Source of the DNA: Enterococcaceae bacterium OF42-14pH9A
GTDB taxonomy: Bacteria; Bacillota; Bacilli; Lactobacillales; Enterococcaceae
Length of the DNA: 64,000 nucleotides
Direction of reading: 5' to 3'
Assembly (NCBI GenBank): GCA_027692465.1
Contig: JAQEYU010000001.1
Location: forward strand, 1,373,338-1,437,337
Shown here in pieces: positions 42,275-49,827 of this stretch. Made by a program: the position numbers and the translations under genes. The notes below the pieces were generated by a model. It ran no database searches. It saw only the letters and a program-made list of their open reading frames with translations, and was not told where the DNA came from. Position 1 is the stretch's first letter. Each line of letters opens with the position of its first letter.

Positions 42275-42301
42275 TAAAATCATACATGAATAGTTATTCA
42301 T
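42275..42301 (+). promoter_or_regulatory. Zinc-sensor (ArsR/SmtB-type) operator upstream of the cation exporter
   Basis: ATGAATA-GT-TATTCAT at 42286-42301 is a perfect 7-2-7 palindrome and matches the core of SmtB/CzrA-type 12-2-12 sites. A possible -10 (TAAAAT, 42275-42280) is right beside it. The regulator gene is not in the window. Confidence 0.6.
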
Positions 42302-42424
42302 TTGTTTGTCGCTGCGAGTTTTCCGGCGTCAGCAAGGATACGATCGGTTTTTTGGTAAGGTCAGCTGGTATGATTGGCTAGCCAAAAGCATTTGAAGCAA
42401 GAGCAGTAGGAGGGAGCGGGTAAT

Positions 42425-43327
42425 ATGCACGAACATCATCATGAGCATTCAGCCGGGTCTGCCGCTTTGGGGCGGGCATTCAAAATCGGGATCGTGATCA
42501 ATCTGCTTTTTGTAGCTATCGAGGCAGGGTTCGGTTTTTCCGCTAATGCGTTGTCGCTGGTAGCTGATGCCGGCCACAATCTCAGTGATGTTTTGGGACT
42601 TGCGGTCTCTTGGATCGCGCTGCTTTTGAGCGGGCGGCCCCGGACGGTCAAACGAACGTATGGCTATAAGCGCAGCTCGATTTTAGCTGCTTTGTTCAAT
42701 GCTGTTTTTTTGTTGGTAGCAGTTGGCGGGATTCTGGTAGAAGCTCTGCAGCGTCTGGCAGATCCCCAGCCGGTAGCAGAAAATCAAGTCATTGTCGTAG
42801 CAGCGGTGGGAATCTTGATCAACGGCTTTACTGCCTGGCTGTTCATGAAGGATCAAAAGCAGGATCTGAACGTCAAAGGTGCATTTTTGCACATGGCAGC
42901 TGATACGCTGGTTTCCGTGGGGGTCGTCATTGCTGCTTTGGTGATTAAAGTGACCGGCTGGTTCTGGCTGGATCCGGTCATCAGTATCCTGATTGCAATC
43001 GTGATCCTGTTGGGGACTTGGGGACTTTTGCGGGATGCGCTGGATCTGTCATTGGATGCGGTGCCTCGTTCAGTGGATTATGATGAAGTGGCGTCTTTTC
43101 TGACTGCTCAACCGACCGTGGCCGGACAGCATGACCTGCACATCTGGGCCCTGAGCACGACGGAAAATGCCATGACGGTCCATCTTTGTCGGACAACTTT
43201 GGCTGACAATAACCGCTTTTTGGAGCAGCTGGACCACGAACTGACTCGCCGCTTCGATCTGTCTCATGTCACCATCCAGGTAGAATTGGGGGAAATCACT
43301 GAAGAGTCGGTCAAGCACAGTATTTGA
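42425..43327 (+). CDS. Cation diffusion facilitator, CzcD/ZitB type (zinc efflux)
   Basis: 300 residues from the ATG at 42425 (GGAGGGAGCGGG). It has a His-rich N-terminus (HEHHHEH), six transmembrane helices, the zinc-site pairs His51/Asp55 (DAGHNLSD) in TM2 and His156/Asp160 (LHMAADTL) in TM5, and a cytoplasmic C-terminal domain (HDLHIWALS) that dimerises and senses metal. It exchanges Zn2+ or Cd2+ for protons out of the cell. The upstream operator fits induction by excess zinc. Single gene. Confidence 0.93.
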   Translation: MHEHHHEHSAGSAALGRAFKIGIVINLLFVAIEAGFGFSANALSLVADAGHNLSDVLGLAVSWIALLLSGRPRTVKRTYGYKRSSILAALFNAVFLLVAVGGILVEALQRLADPQPVAENQVIVVAAVGILINGFTAWLFMKDQKQDLNVKGAFLHMAADTLVSVGVVIAALVIKVTGWFWLDPVISILIAIVILLGTWGLLRDALDLSLDAVPRSVDYDEVASFLTAQPTVAGQHDLHIWALSTTENAMTVHLCRTTLADNNRFLEQLDHELTRRFDLSHVTIQVELGEITEESVKHSI

Positions 43328-43353
43328 TGAAAAAGTCTTTCAGACAAAAAAAG

Positions 43354-43416
43354 ACAAAGGCGCTGTCCAAAGAAAATCGGATGATCCGATTTCTGCGGAC
43401 GGCGCCTTTGTTTTTT
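43354..43416. terminator. Terminator between the zinc exporter and the C_GCAxxG_C_C operon
   Basis: ACAAAGGCGCTGTCC ... GGACGGCGCCTTTGT long stem, inner stem AATCGGAT / ATCCGATT, T-tract after; serves the + strand and probably both. Confidence 0.88.
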
Positions 43417-43505
43417 ATATTTTTCGAAGTGGTCGATAATCCTCGATAAACAACGACTCACCGAACTTTCAAATGGGTGTTATTGAGCTTTGCGGTCCCT
43501 TTTTG

Positions 43506-43997
43506 TCAGACATGGGCCTGGATGATTGGTGCTTGCTCCAGATCCAGGACGCCGCGCTCGAAAAGCTCGTTTACGATCCAGGCGGAGACTTCACCGGTAA
43601 TGCCGATACAATGCTGCTTGCGACCCTCTGACATAAAGTCGTCGCCGGCCCATTGACGAGTGATGACCCGGCAGCAGCAGGAGCGGTATTTTTCCTTGAT
43701 GAAATCGTGCAGTCCTTTTGAGATTTCGAACATTTCCGGATTCATCGGCTCTCCTCGTTTACGGCCATAAACCATACCCAATGAGATCTGACCGCCGGAA
43801 ACAGCACCACATAGGCACTGGGCTTTTCCCATGCCGATGGGAAAGCCCGATGCCAACCGCACGACATCTTCGTTGTAAGGCTGACCTAAGACGTCGTTCA
43901 GTGTTTCTACTACCGCTTCGGAGCAGTAATAGGTACCGGTGCGAAAATAAGTTTCAGCCACTTCTCTGACCATATCCAGGTATTCTTGTTTTTCCAT
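43506..43997 (-). CDS. C_GCAxxG_C_C family redox protein
   Basis: 163 residues from the ATG at 43997 (AAGGGGATTTGAG). Conserved cysteines define the family: Cys25 (YYCSEAV), Cys61 and Cys63 in CLCGAVSGGQ, a Cys triplet 107-109 and Cys130. This family (often exported, but here without signal peptide) is thought to bind metal or clusters and is commonly found near redox genes; no activity is known. It is the last gene of the four-gene unit 47054 to 43506, three bases after the TDT gene stop. Confidence 0.88.
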   Translation of the reverse strand: MEKQEYLDMVREVAETYFRTGTYYCSEAVVETLNDVLGQPYNEDVVRLASGFPIGMGKAQCLCGAVSGGQISLGMVYGRKRGEPMNPEMFEISKGLHDFIKEKYRSCCCRVITRQWAGDDFMSEGRKQHCIGITGEVSAWIVNELFERGVLDLEQAPIIQAHV

Positions 43998-44000
43998 TTC

Positions 44001-44990
44001 TCAAATCCCCTTATCTGTTTGTTCTTTTTTCAATGCTTCTTTTGACGATCTCGTTCTTGTTTCCCAGGCAGTCTTCAGAGGCAGGAACAGACTGGTAATC
44101 AGAAATCCTGCCAAAACATACGCAACAACCAAGCAGGCTGCAACCACTTCAAAGCGGATCAGGATCGGCAATAGCGGTGAGGCGCTGTTTTGGGCAGCCA
44201 GATACTTTCCAGCGGTCTTCAAAGAGAGGGCGGTAATCACCAGCGGAAAGGTGAAGGCTGAAAAACTCGGCAAAAAAAGGCTGGTGACAAAACTTGGCAG
44301 TTGCAGCAGGATGAAAACATAAAACAGCTGCGAGAGTACAAGCAGGAGGAAAAACACTCGTTTGTCCGGCGTCTCAAAGCTGTTCAGGTAACCTGCCAAT
44401 AAGAGAGAAAAAGGTGCACAGATGATCGTCAGATTGGCACGCAGCGCTCTTGGGATCTGTTTTACTTTGTATACGCGGTACAAGACCACCGGCATCACGG
44501 CCAAAATCAGGCAGGCCCCCAAAAGAAACAGGACTTTCCCGATCAGGAGCTGCTGAAAGACAGGGGCGGTGACGCTGGCGGTGACGATCCCGATATAGAC
44601 GATCAGCCAGCTGGGATAGACATGATGGATGTCAAAGGATGCGACCCAGCGTTTTGTAAATAGGAGCATCAGTAAGAGATGCAGTCCGATTCCTGCTAAC
44701 CAGAATAAGAAGGCTACAGACTGGTGGAAAGCAGCAACGTAAGTGGAAAATACCATCAAACTCATGCTGTAAGTGGGAAAGACTGAAGCCAGTACCGGAT
44801 TGCCCATTTCTTTTTTGAACTGGGAGAGATCCGCAAAGATCCGCGCAGTGAGTACAACCAGCAGGAGGGTGGCTAAAAGTCCCAAAAGATCATGCATTCT
44901 TGGCAATTCCGTTTGTAACAGGTTGCCCAGAACGAACATGGCCAAAGTCAGTCCGGTGAGCGGTAGTGGCAGTTTTTTCAGCAGTGTCAT
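44001..44990 (-). CDS. TDT/SLAC1 family membrane transporter (TehA-like)
   Basis: 329 residues from the ATG at 44990 (AAGAGGAGTCGCT). About ten hydrophobic helices starting LPLPLTGLTLAMFVLGNLL, the classic P-x-x-x-x-GL opening of tellurite-resistance/dicarboxylate transporters, and a central Phe in the pore helices. Family members carry C4-dicarboxylates, sulfite or small anions. The exact substrate is not readable. In the operon it sits between the ATPase activator and the cysteine-rich protein, suggesting export or import of the substrate or product of the double-cubane enzyme. Confidence 0.85.
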   Translation of the reverse strand: MTLLKKLPLPLTGLTLAMFVLGNLLQTELPRMHDLLGLLATLLLVVLTARIFADLSQFKKEMGNPVLASVFPTYSMSLMVFSTYVAAFHQSVAFLFWLAGIGLHLLLMLLFTKRWVASFDIHHVYPSWLIVYIGIVTASVTAPVFQQLLIGKVLFLLGACLILAVMPVVLYRVYKVKQIPRALRANLTIICAPFSLLLAGYLNSFETPDKRVFFLLLVLSQLFYVFILLQLPSFVTSLFLPSFSAFTFPLVITALSLKTAGKYLAAQNSASPLLPILIRFEVVAACLVVAYVLAGFLITSLFLPLKTAWETRTRSSKEALKKEQTDKGI

Positions 44991-45030
44991 AGCGACTCCT
45001 CTTTTCTTTTCAGATGAAAATGACCAGATA

Positions 45031-45891
45031 TCAGTTTTGCAGCAACGGTGCTGAGATTCGGCGACTTTCCGCTTTTTTGATCCCAATCTGAGCAGCTCCA
45101 ATCGCACCGGCATACTGGGACAGAGGGTCAGTGACTACCGGTGCTCCCAGCGTTTCTGCTAAGACGGCGGTAAAGGCACGGCTGGCGGAGAGACCGCCGG
45201 TAAAGAAGACCGGTGCCCCTTTTTTGGGCCGCAACTTGCTGTATTGGCCGTTGATCCGCTTGGCGATGGCTTGGAGGACGCCCAATGCGATGTCTTCACG
45301 CTTTGCCCCTTTAGCGATCAGACTGACGACTTCCGATTCTGCAAAAACCGTGCACATGCTGTTGATGGTGACAGGAACGGCAGTAGCTACAAAAGTGTCC
45401 AAAACACCAATCTCTTCTCCCAGGGTCCGCATCATGACCTCCACAAAGCGGCCCGTCCCGGCGGCGCAGCGGTCGTTCATACTGAATTCGGCAACACCGC
45501 CTTGTCCGTTCAACAAGATTGCCTTGCAGTCCTGCCCGCCGATATCAATGACCTGTTCAGTCCCGGCCCGCAGGTATTCGGATCCTTTACCGTGACAGGT
45601 GATCTCGGTGACAACCAGATCGGCCGGCAGCAATTTGCGGCCGTACCCGGTTGTCACAAGATAAGGCAGCGTTGTCGTATCCGGATCAGTGACATTGCTG
45701 GTGAAAAGGGCAGCTTCAGGTGTCAGCAGTTGTTCGGCAAAGTCGTTATCCAACTGCTTCAGGACCGCCAACATCGCATTTTTCGGATCGCCGGCGGTGG
45801 GCAGCAGACTTTTTTTCAGCAGCCGGCCTTCTTCAAAGAGGACCCCCTTGGTTGTCGTGGAGCCGGAGTCCAGGCCGATGACTCGCATCAC
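45031..45891 (-). CDS. ATP-dependent activator of 2-hydroxyacyl-CoA dehydratase / double-cubane reductase (HgdC/YjiL type)
   Basis: 286 residues; its start overlaps the upstream gene by four bases. It has the ASKHA ATPase fold: VIGLDSGSTTTKGVLF (phosphate loop), VIDIGGQDCK, NDRCAAGTGRF and FFTGGLSASRAF. Cys142 and Cys180 (NSMCTVFAESE) are the conserved pair that holds one [4Fe-4S] across the homodimer. It hydrolyses ATP to drive a low-potential electron into the partner enzyme encoded just before it. Confidence 0.93.
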   Translation of the reverse strand: MMRVIGLDSGSTTTKGVLFEEGRLLKKSLLPTAGDPKNAMLAVLKQLDNDFAEQLLTPEAALFTSNVTDPDTTTLPYLVTTGYGRKLLPADLVVTEITCHGKGSEYLRAGTEQVIDIGGQDCKAILLNGQGGVAEFSMNDRCAAGTGRFVEVMMRTLGEEIGVLDTFVATAVPVTINSMCTVFAESEVVSLIAKGAKREDIALGVLQAIAKRINGQYSKLRPKKGAPVFFTGGLSASRAFTAVLAETLGAPVVTDPLSQYAGAIGAAQIGIKKAESRRISAPLLQN

Positions 45892-47054
45892 ACCCGCACC
45901 TCCAGCATTTCCACGAAGGCCGCCACCCGTGTGTTGATCTGTTCAATGTCAGCGGTGGAATAGTCGGTTTCCAGATACATGTAAGGCGTCTGCTTTTCTT
46001 CTTGCAGGAAACGTTTGATCTGCAGAGACTCTACTGAAAAGGGGATACAGTTTTGCAGGACCATATCGATGACTCCGTCTACCTGATAATCATCGATCAT
46101 CTGGCTGAGGAGTTCTTTCCTAGGCTGATTGTTGGACATGCAGGCACAGCCGATCTGCAGGTATTTGTCTGTCAGCGCCTGATAGACATCCGGCTGCGTC
46201 TCGTCCACCAGTTTTTCAACAGCCTTGGCGACGGTACAGTTTTCAAAGGCGACGACGATTCCGCCGTTTTCTTCGATGGCCCGGATGACTTTTTCCGTGA
46301 CGCCTCCGATCGGCGAGCCGGTTACGAGAATCCGGGGCTTATCAGTGAGACGTACGCCGGCCGCATATTGGGCTTTAACTTTGGCGGTCGTCTCCTCCAG
46401 GGTCCGAATGATTTCTTCTTTATCAAATTTGTACTGCGCGCCGTACATTACTCGGAAAATTTCGCCGCCGGTCAGCGCTGGTGGATTCAGCTGACCCAGC
46501 CGGTAAAAGTTTTGCTTAGCGATACGTTCGCGGTTTTTCAGGCGAATCGCCGCTTGGATCTGATCTTCGGTGATAGTCACCCCGAAATAGTCGGCCAGCT
46601 TTTCTTTGAAAGCGACCAGCTCGCTGTACCATAAGCGGCGGCTGGCAGCAGTATCCCGGTTATGGGGCAACTGCATCAGATAGAGATCTTTGAAACCGGC
46701 CATGTATTCGTACATTTTTTTCTTACCGTCACAGGTGGTTTCCCCCACCACCAGATCCGAAAAATAAAAGTAGGGGCATTTGTCCGTTTTGCCAAAACCA
46801 TAACTGGATTTGATCAAAGGGCAGAGGTTACGGGGCAGGTCTTCTTCGGCATCCGGAATGGTCTCGTCAGAGGTGGAACAAAGGCTGATCTGAATCGCGC
46901 CGGCTGCCAGTACCAATTCTTCCGGCATAAAGGTGCAGTAGACTCCTACCACCGGCTGACCGCTTTCCTTCATTTTTTTGACTGCCAGAAATCCCTGCTG
47001 ACGAGCTTCCCCAAACTCATCGAAAATTTCCGGTAAAGTAGTTTTGACTTCCAT
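45888..47054 (-). CDS. Double-cubane cluster protein / 2-hydroxyacyl-CoA dehydratase D-component family (YjiM type)
   Basis: 388 residues from the ATG at 47054 (GAGGAG upstream). It is a single-polypeptide homologue of HgdB/BcrC. Cysteines at 40, 59, 78, 93, 108, 273, 303, 305 and 336 include the conserved ones in VYCTFMPEEL, NLCPLIKS, ETTCDGKKKMYE, FENCTVAK, GCACMSN and LQNCIPF. The lack of a second dehydratase subunit next door and the direct pairing with one activator match the DCCP/DCCP-R system, in which an [8Fe-9S] double-cubane reduces small molecules at very low potential, rather than amino-acid fermenting dehydratases. Oxygen-sensitive and cytoplasmic by inference. Confidence 0.85.
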   Translation of the reverse strand: MEVKTTLPEIFDEFGEARQQGFLAVKKMKESGQPVVGVYCTFMPEELVLAAGAIQISLCSTSDETIPDAEEDLPRNLCPLIKSSYGFGKTDKCPYFYFSDLVVGETTCDGKKKMYEYMAGFKDLYLMQLPHNRDTAASRRLWYSELVAFKEKLADYFGVTITEDQIQAAIRLKNRERIAKQNFYRLGQLNPPALTGGEIFRVMYGAQYKFDKEEIIRTLEETTAKVKAQYAAGVRLTDKPRILVTGSPIGGVTEKVIRAIEENGGIVVAFENCTVAKAVEKLVDETQPDVYQALTDKYLQIGCACMSNNQPRKELLSQMIDDYQVDGVIDMVLQNCIPFSVESLQIKRFLQEEKQTPYMYLETDYSTADIEQINTRVAAFVEMLEVRV

Positions 47055-47102
47055 GTGATTGAACTCCTCTATGTTCTATTTTGAAAAGATAGCGCCTGAA
47101 AA

Positions 47103-47158
47103 AAGCGTTATGTAATCGCTGTCAAAAGGAGTATAGACGCTTTATACATCGCTGGCAA
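47103..47158 (-). promoter_or_regulatory. Promoter of the double-cubane operon
   Basis: Minus strand TTGCCA (47153-47158), 17-base spacer, TATACT (47130-47135). An imperfect palindrome AGCGTTATGTAATCGCT at 47104-47120 lies just past the start point and may be an operator. Confidence 0.65.
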
Positions 47159-47243
47159 GCAAGATTAGAGGTAGGAAAAGAAATGGCAAAAAAATATTAA
47201 TATTAAATAAAAAATAATTTGTTTGTTTTTTGTTGCAGCTTCC

Positions 47244-47284
47244 AAGGGCAAAAATTGCCCTTTAAAAAAAGTCGATGGTACAAT
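47244..47284 (+). promoter_or_regulatory. Promoter and palindrome of the DUF2200 gene
   Basis: TTGCCC (47255-47260), 18-base spacer, TACAAT (47279-47284). A perfect palindrome AAGGGCAA-AAA-TTGCCCTT (47244-47262) covers the -35. Confidence 0.6.
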
Positions 47285-47311
47285 TGAAAAAAAAGAAAGG
47301 CGGTTCGGCAA

Positions 47312-47662
47312 ATGACGGAACCACGAGTTTATCAGATGTCCTTTGCCAGCGTGTACCCACTGTATGTAGCTAAAGCGGAACGTAAAGGACGCAGCAAAGA
47401 AGAAGTTGATGCGGTCATCACCTGGCTGACAGGCTACTCCGATGAAGAATTAGCGGCAAAGATCACTGCTAACGTCGATTTTCGCCGCTTTTTTGAAGCC
47501 GCACCGAAAATGAATCCTGATCGCAGGTTGATTAAAGGGGTAGTCTGCGGGGTTCGAGTGGAAGCAATTCGGGAACCTTTGATGCAGGAAATCCGCTATC
47601 TGGATAAATTGGTGGATGAGCTGGCAAAAGGCAAAGCTCTGGAGAAAATTTTGCGCAGTTAA
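47312..47662 (+). CDS. DUF2200 family protein
   Basis: 116 residues from the ATG at 47312 (GAAAGGCGG). The family pattern is clear: [81 protein letters not shown]. It is small, soluble and basic, and its function is unknown. Single gene with its own operator-bearing promoter. Repeat copy E starts three bases after the stop codon and there is no other terminator. Confidence 0.9.
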   Translation: MTEPRVYQMSFASVYPLYVAKAERKGRSKEEVDAVITWLTGYSDEELAAKITANVDFRRFFEAAPKMNPDRRLIKGVVCGVRVEAIREPLMQEIRYLDKLVDELAKGKALEKILRS

Positions 47663-47664
47663 TC

Positions 47665-47823
47665 AGGGCGTGTCTGAAAACTCTGGGGACAGCCAGAGTT
47701 TTGCAGACCTGCCGAAATCAAGGCGTAAAGCGCAGCTTATGTGGTGCAAAGTTGCGCATTTACGACGCGGATTGCGGTGAAAAGGACCAAAATAGCGGCC
47801 GCTGGCGTTTTCAGACACGCCCT
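47665..47823 (+). mobile_element. MITE-like intergenic element, copy E (intact)
   Basis: 159 bp with perfect outer ends AGGGCGTGTCTGAAAAC ... GTTTTCAGACACGCCCT. It lies three bases after the DUF2200 stop codon. Flanks are C and G, so a TA duplication is not visible for this copy. Confidence 0.93.
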
Positions 47824-47984
47824 GGATTCAATCCGGCAGGCGGTCACCGATTTTGGAAATCGTGGGCCGAGGAATGGCTTTTTTTGGCAGTAAACGAATA
47901 AAAAGTTAAAATTCAGTGAGTCTCTTTGTTCATCCAGTGGTGAGAAACCTTGGTCGGACAGGGAGGTTTTTCAATATTCTCTCG

Positions 47985-48085
47985 TTGCTAAAAAATATTT
48001 ATTAGAATAAAAAATATTTTATATTTTCCGCTATCTTTTCTGAGGATATCGTGCTAGACTTTTGGATGAGAAAAGAAAGCGCTTG
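47985..48085 (+). promoter_or_regulatory. AT-rich promoter region of modA with cre-like core
   Basis: TTGCTA at 47985 is followed by a 60-base very AT-rich stretch with several possible -10 boxes (TAAAAA, TATATT). AAAGCGCTT near 48075-48085 is the core of a CcpA-type site but is not a full match. Confidence 0.35.
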
Positions 48086-48089
48086 ATAT

Positions 48090-48240
48090 TTGTGCGTATC
48101 CGAAAACTTCAACGACGATCAATCGGAGATTTTCGCGGCCAACGGTGTTGTAAACTCAGTTGGATGAACGACCTAAACTGTGCTTTGCCGCTGGATTTCG
48201 GTGAGATCGCAAGAATCCGAAGTTCGTCGAAGTTTGCCAA
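48090..48240 (-). repeat. MITE-like element, decayed copy L in the modA leader
   Basis: Inverted orientation: GCGTATCCGAAAACTTCAAC at the left, then AACTGTGCTTTGCCGCTGGA, TTTCGGTGAGATCGCAAGAA and CGAAGTTT, each matching the intact elements with several changes. Confidence 0.5.
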
Positions 48241-48281
48241 AACACACGGATCAGGCAAAAGAAATGATGGAGGGAAAGAAC

Positions 48282-49130
48282 ATGAAGAAGTTTTTGACAG
48301 CTGTGATGGCAGTAGGTTTAGCAGCATTATTGGGGGGCTGTGGCGGAAACAACGGGAACAGCAGCGAAGCCAGCGATACCGCAGCCAGCAGTAGTACAGC
48401 CAGTACGACCGTTTCGACAACCAAAGCTGAACCGGTAAAGTTGAACTTGGCGGCTGCAGCCAGTTTGGAGTATGCTTTTCAGGAAAAGTTGATCCCAATG
48501 TACCAAAAAGACCATCCGGAAGTGACGATCGAAGGCACTTATGACAGCTCCGGTAAACTGCAGACCCAGATCGAGTCGGGGATGGAGGCGGATCTGTTCT
48601 TCTCAGCAGCGACCAAACAGATGGATACTCTGGTAGGAGAAGACCTGATCGACAAAGATTCTGTAACCGATATGCTGGAAAATAAAGTCGTCTTGATCAC
48701 ACCGACAAATGATCCGGCCGGCTTACAGGAATTCAAGGATATTGAAAAAGCCAAAACCATCGCAATCGGTGATCCGGAAAGCGTTCCGGCTGGTCAATAT
48801 GCCAAAGAAGTTCTGACGAATCTGCAGCTGTGGGATAAATTGGAAAGCCGCTTCAGTCTGGGGACCAATGTGACAGAAGTGCTGAATTGGGTCGCAGAAA
48901 GCAGTGCGGATGCCGGGATCGTTTATGAAACGGATGCCAAAACGACAGATAAAGTCAAAGTCATCGCTGAAGCACCGGCTGACAGTTTGGAAAAACCGAT
49001 CATTTATCCGGCAGGCATCGTCAAGGCCAGTAAAAATACGGAAGCGACAAAAGCCTTTTTGGACTTCCTGCAGACAGCAAAAGCTTCCGCTGTCTTTAAA
49101 GAATACGGCTTCACTCCCATCGCCAAGTGA
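48282..49130 (+). CDS. modA: Molybdate ABC transporter substrate-binding lipoprotein ModA (orphan)
   Basis: 282 residues from the ATG at 48282 (ATGGAGGGAAAG). Lipoprotein signal ending AALLGGC, then a Ser/Thr linker and the periplasmic-binding fold: LNLAAAASLEYAFQEKL (oxyanion-binding Ser in the AAASL segment), TYDSSGKLQTQIESGMEADLFFSA, GDPESVPAGQYAKEVL, DAGIVYETDA, with the usual end FLDFLQTAKASAVFKEYGF. It captures molybdate or tungstate outside the membrane. modB and modC are not next to it: a terminator follows and the next gene is on the other strand. Confidence 0.9.
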   Translation: MKKFLTAVMAVGLAALLGGCGGNNGNSSEASDTAASSSTASTTVSTTKAEPVKLNLAAAASLEYAFQEKLIPMYQKDHPEVTIEGTYDSSGKLQTQIESGMEADLFFSAATKQMDTLVGEDLIDKDSVTDMLENKVVLITPTNDPAGLQEFKDIEKAKTIAIGDPESVPAGQYAKEVLTNLQLWDKLESRFSLGTNVTEVLNWVAESSADAGIVYETDAKTTDKVKVIAEAPADSLEKPIIYPAGIVKASKNTEATKAFLDFLQTAKASAVFKEYGFTPIAK

Positions 49131-49171
49131 GTTTTGCTCGCTGAGGCTGGTGCCGACCGTACACCACGATG

Positions 49172-49206
49172 ATTGGCATACCAGCTGGCTCTGAAGTTTT
49201 TGGACA
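49172..49206 (-). repeat. Solo end relic of the MITE-like family
   Basis: Reverse complement AAAACTTCAGAGCCAGCTGG is shared with 54279-54305 (nearly identical over 25 bases) and resembles the element end at 40127. Confidence 0.45.
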
Positions 49207-49245
49207 AATCGTTTTGAGCACTGTCCGGAGATTGCACTAGAATCT

Positions 49246-49288
49246 AAAAAAGGTGACCGCCGACTATAAGCCGGTGGTCACCTTTTTT
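49246..49288. terminator. Bidirectional terminator between modA and uspA
   Basis: AAAAAAGGTGACC ... GGTCACCTTTTTT arms with inner GCCG pairing. Confidence 0.92.
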
Positions 49289-49389
49289 GCGGATATGTTT
49301 TTCGGTACCCGGTCTATTCTTTGAAGGCAGTCTTGATGATGTACCAATGAACGGTCGGAAACAGCGGCTCACCGAGGTTTCTGCTTCGA

Positions 49390-49827
49390 TTACCGGACCA
49401 CCATCACTGAGATCGGTGCATTTTTTGCAATATAGGCAGCATGGGAACCGAAATAGCCGATCAGGCCTTTTTTGTCGTTGGAGCCGACGACTAAAAGATC
49501 TGCGGTGACATTGGGGAGGATCGTCTTGATGATGACCTCGGCGACATCGCCTTCTCCGGTGTAAGTCTCGACTGCTTTGACCCCCTGATCCAAAGCATAT
49601 TGGCGATAACTCATGAGGCGTTCCGTCAATTTTTCCCGTTCGCTTTTGAAATAATTGCTGTCCATTGCCTGATAGATATTCATGTTGTCAGTTTCTAAAA
49701 CTGAAACAATCAACAGCTTGGCATCATCGACGCGAGCCCGTTCCACGGCGTAATGGAAGGCTTTTTGCGCATCTTCGGAAATATCGACGCCCACCATGAT
49801 ATTTTTAAACTTAAAGACTTCACTCAT
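49390..49827 (-). CDS. Universal stress protein, UspA family (coupled to mntH)
   Basis: 145 residues from the ATG at 49827, which lies inside the end of mntH (8-base overlap) with GGTGAAG in front, so the two are translationally coupled. Usp fold: [24 protein letters not shown], and the ATP-binding end [28 protein letters not shown]. It differs clearly from the other UspA at 24159. Coupling to a manganese transporter suggests a role in metal or oxidative stress; that is inference. Confidence 0.9.
   Translation of the reverse strand: MSEVFKFKNIMVGVDISEDAQKAFHYAVERARVDDAKLLIVSVLETDNMNIYQAMDSNYFKSEREKLTERLMSYRQYALDQGVKAVETYTGEGDVAEVIIKTILPNVTADLLVVGSNDKKGLIGYFGSHAAYIAKNAPISVMVVR

Noticed and set aside
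45888..47054. Calling the gene a 2-hydroxyglutaryl-CoA dehydratase subunit of amino-acid fermentation
   Set aside because: Only one dehydratase-type polypeptide is encoded and no CoA transferase, Etf or acyl-CoA dehydrogenase lies nearby; the DCCP-type reading fits better.
47701..47901. Short frames inside repeat copies (for example 66 residues here)
   Set aside because: The same peptide pieces recur in every element copy because the DNA is repeated; no ribosome site in consistent position and frames break between copies.
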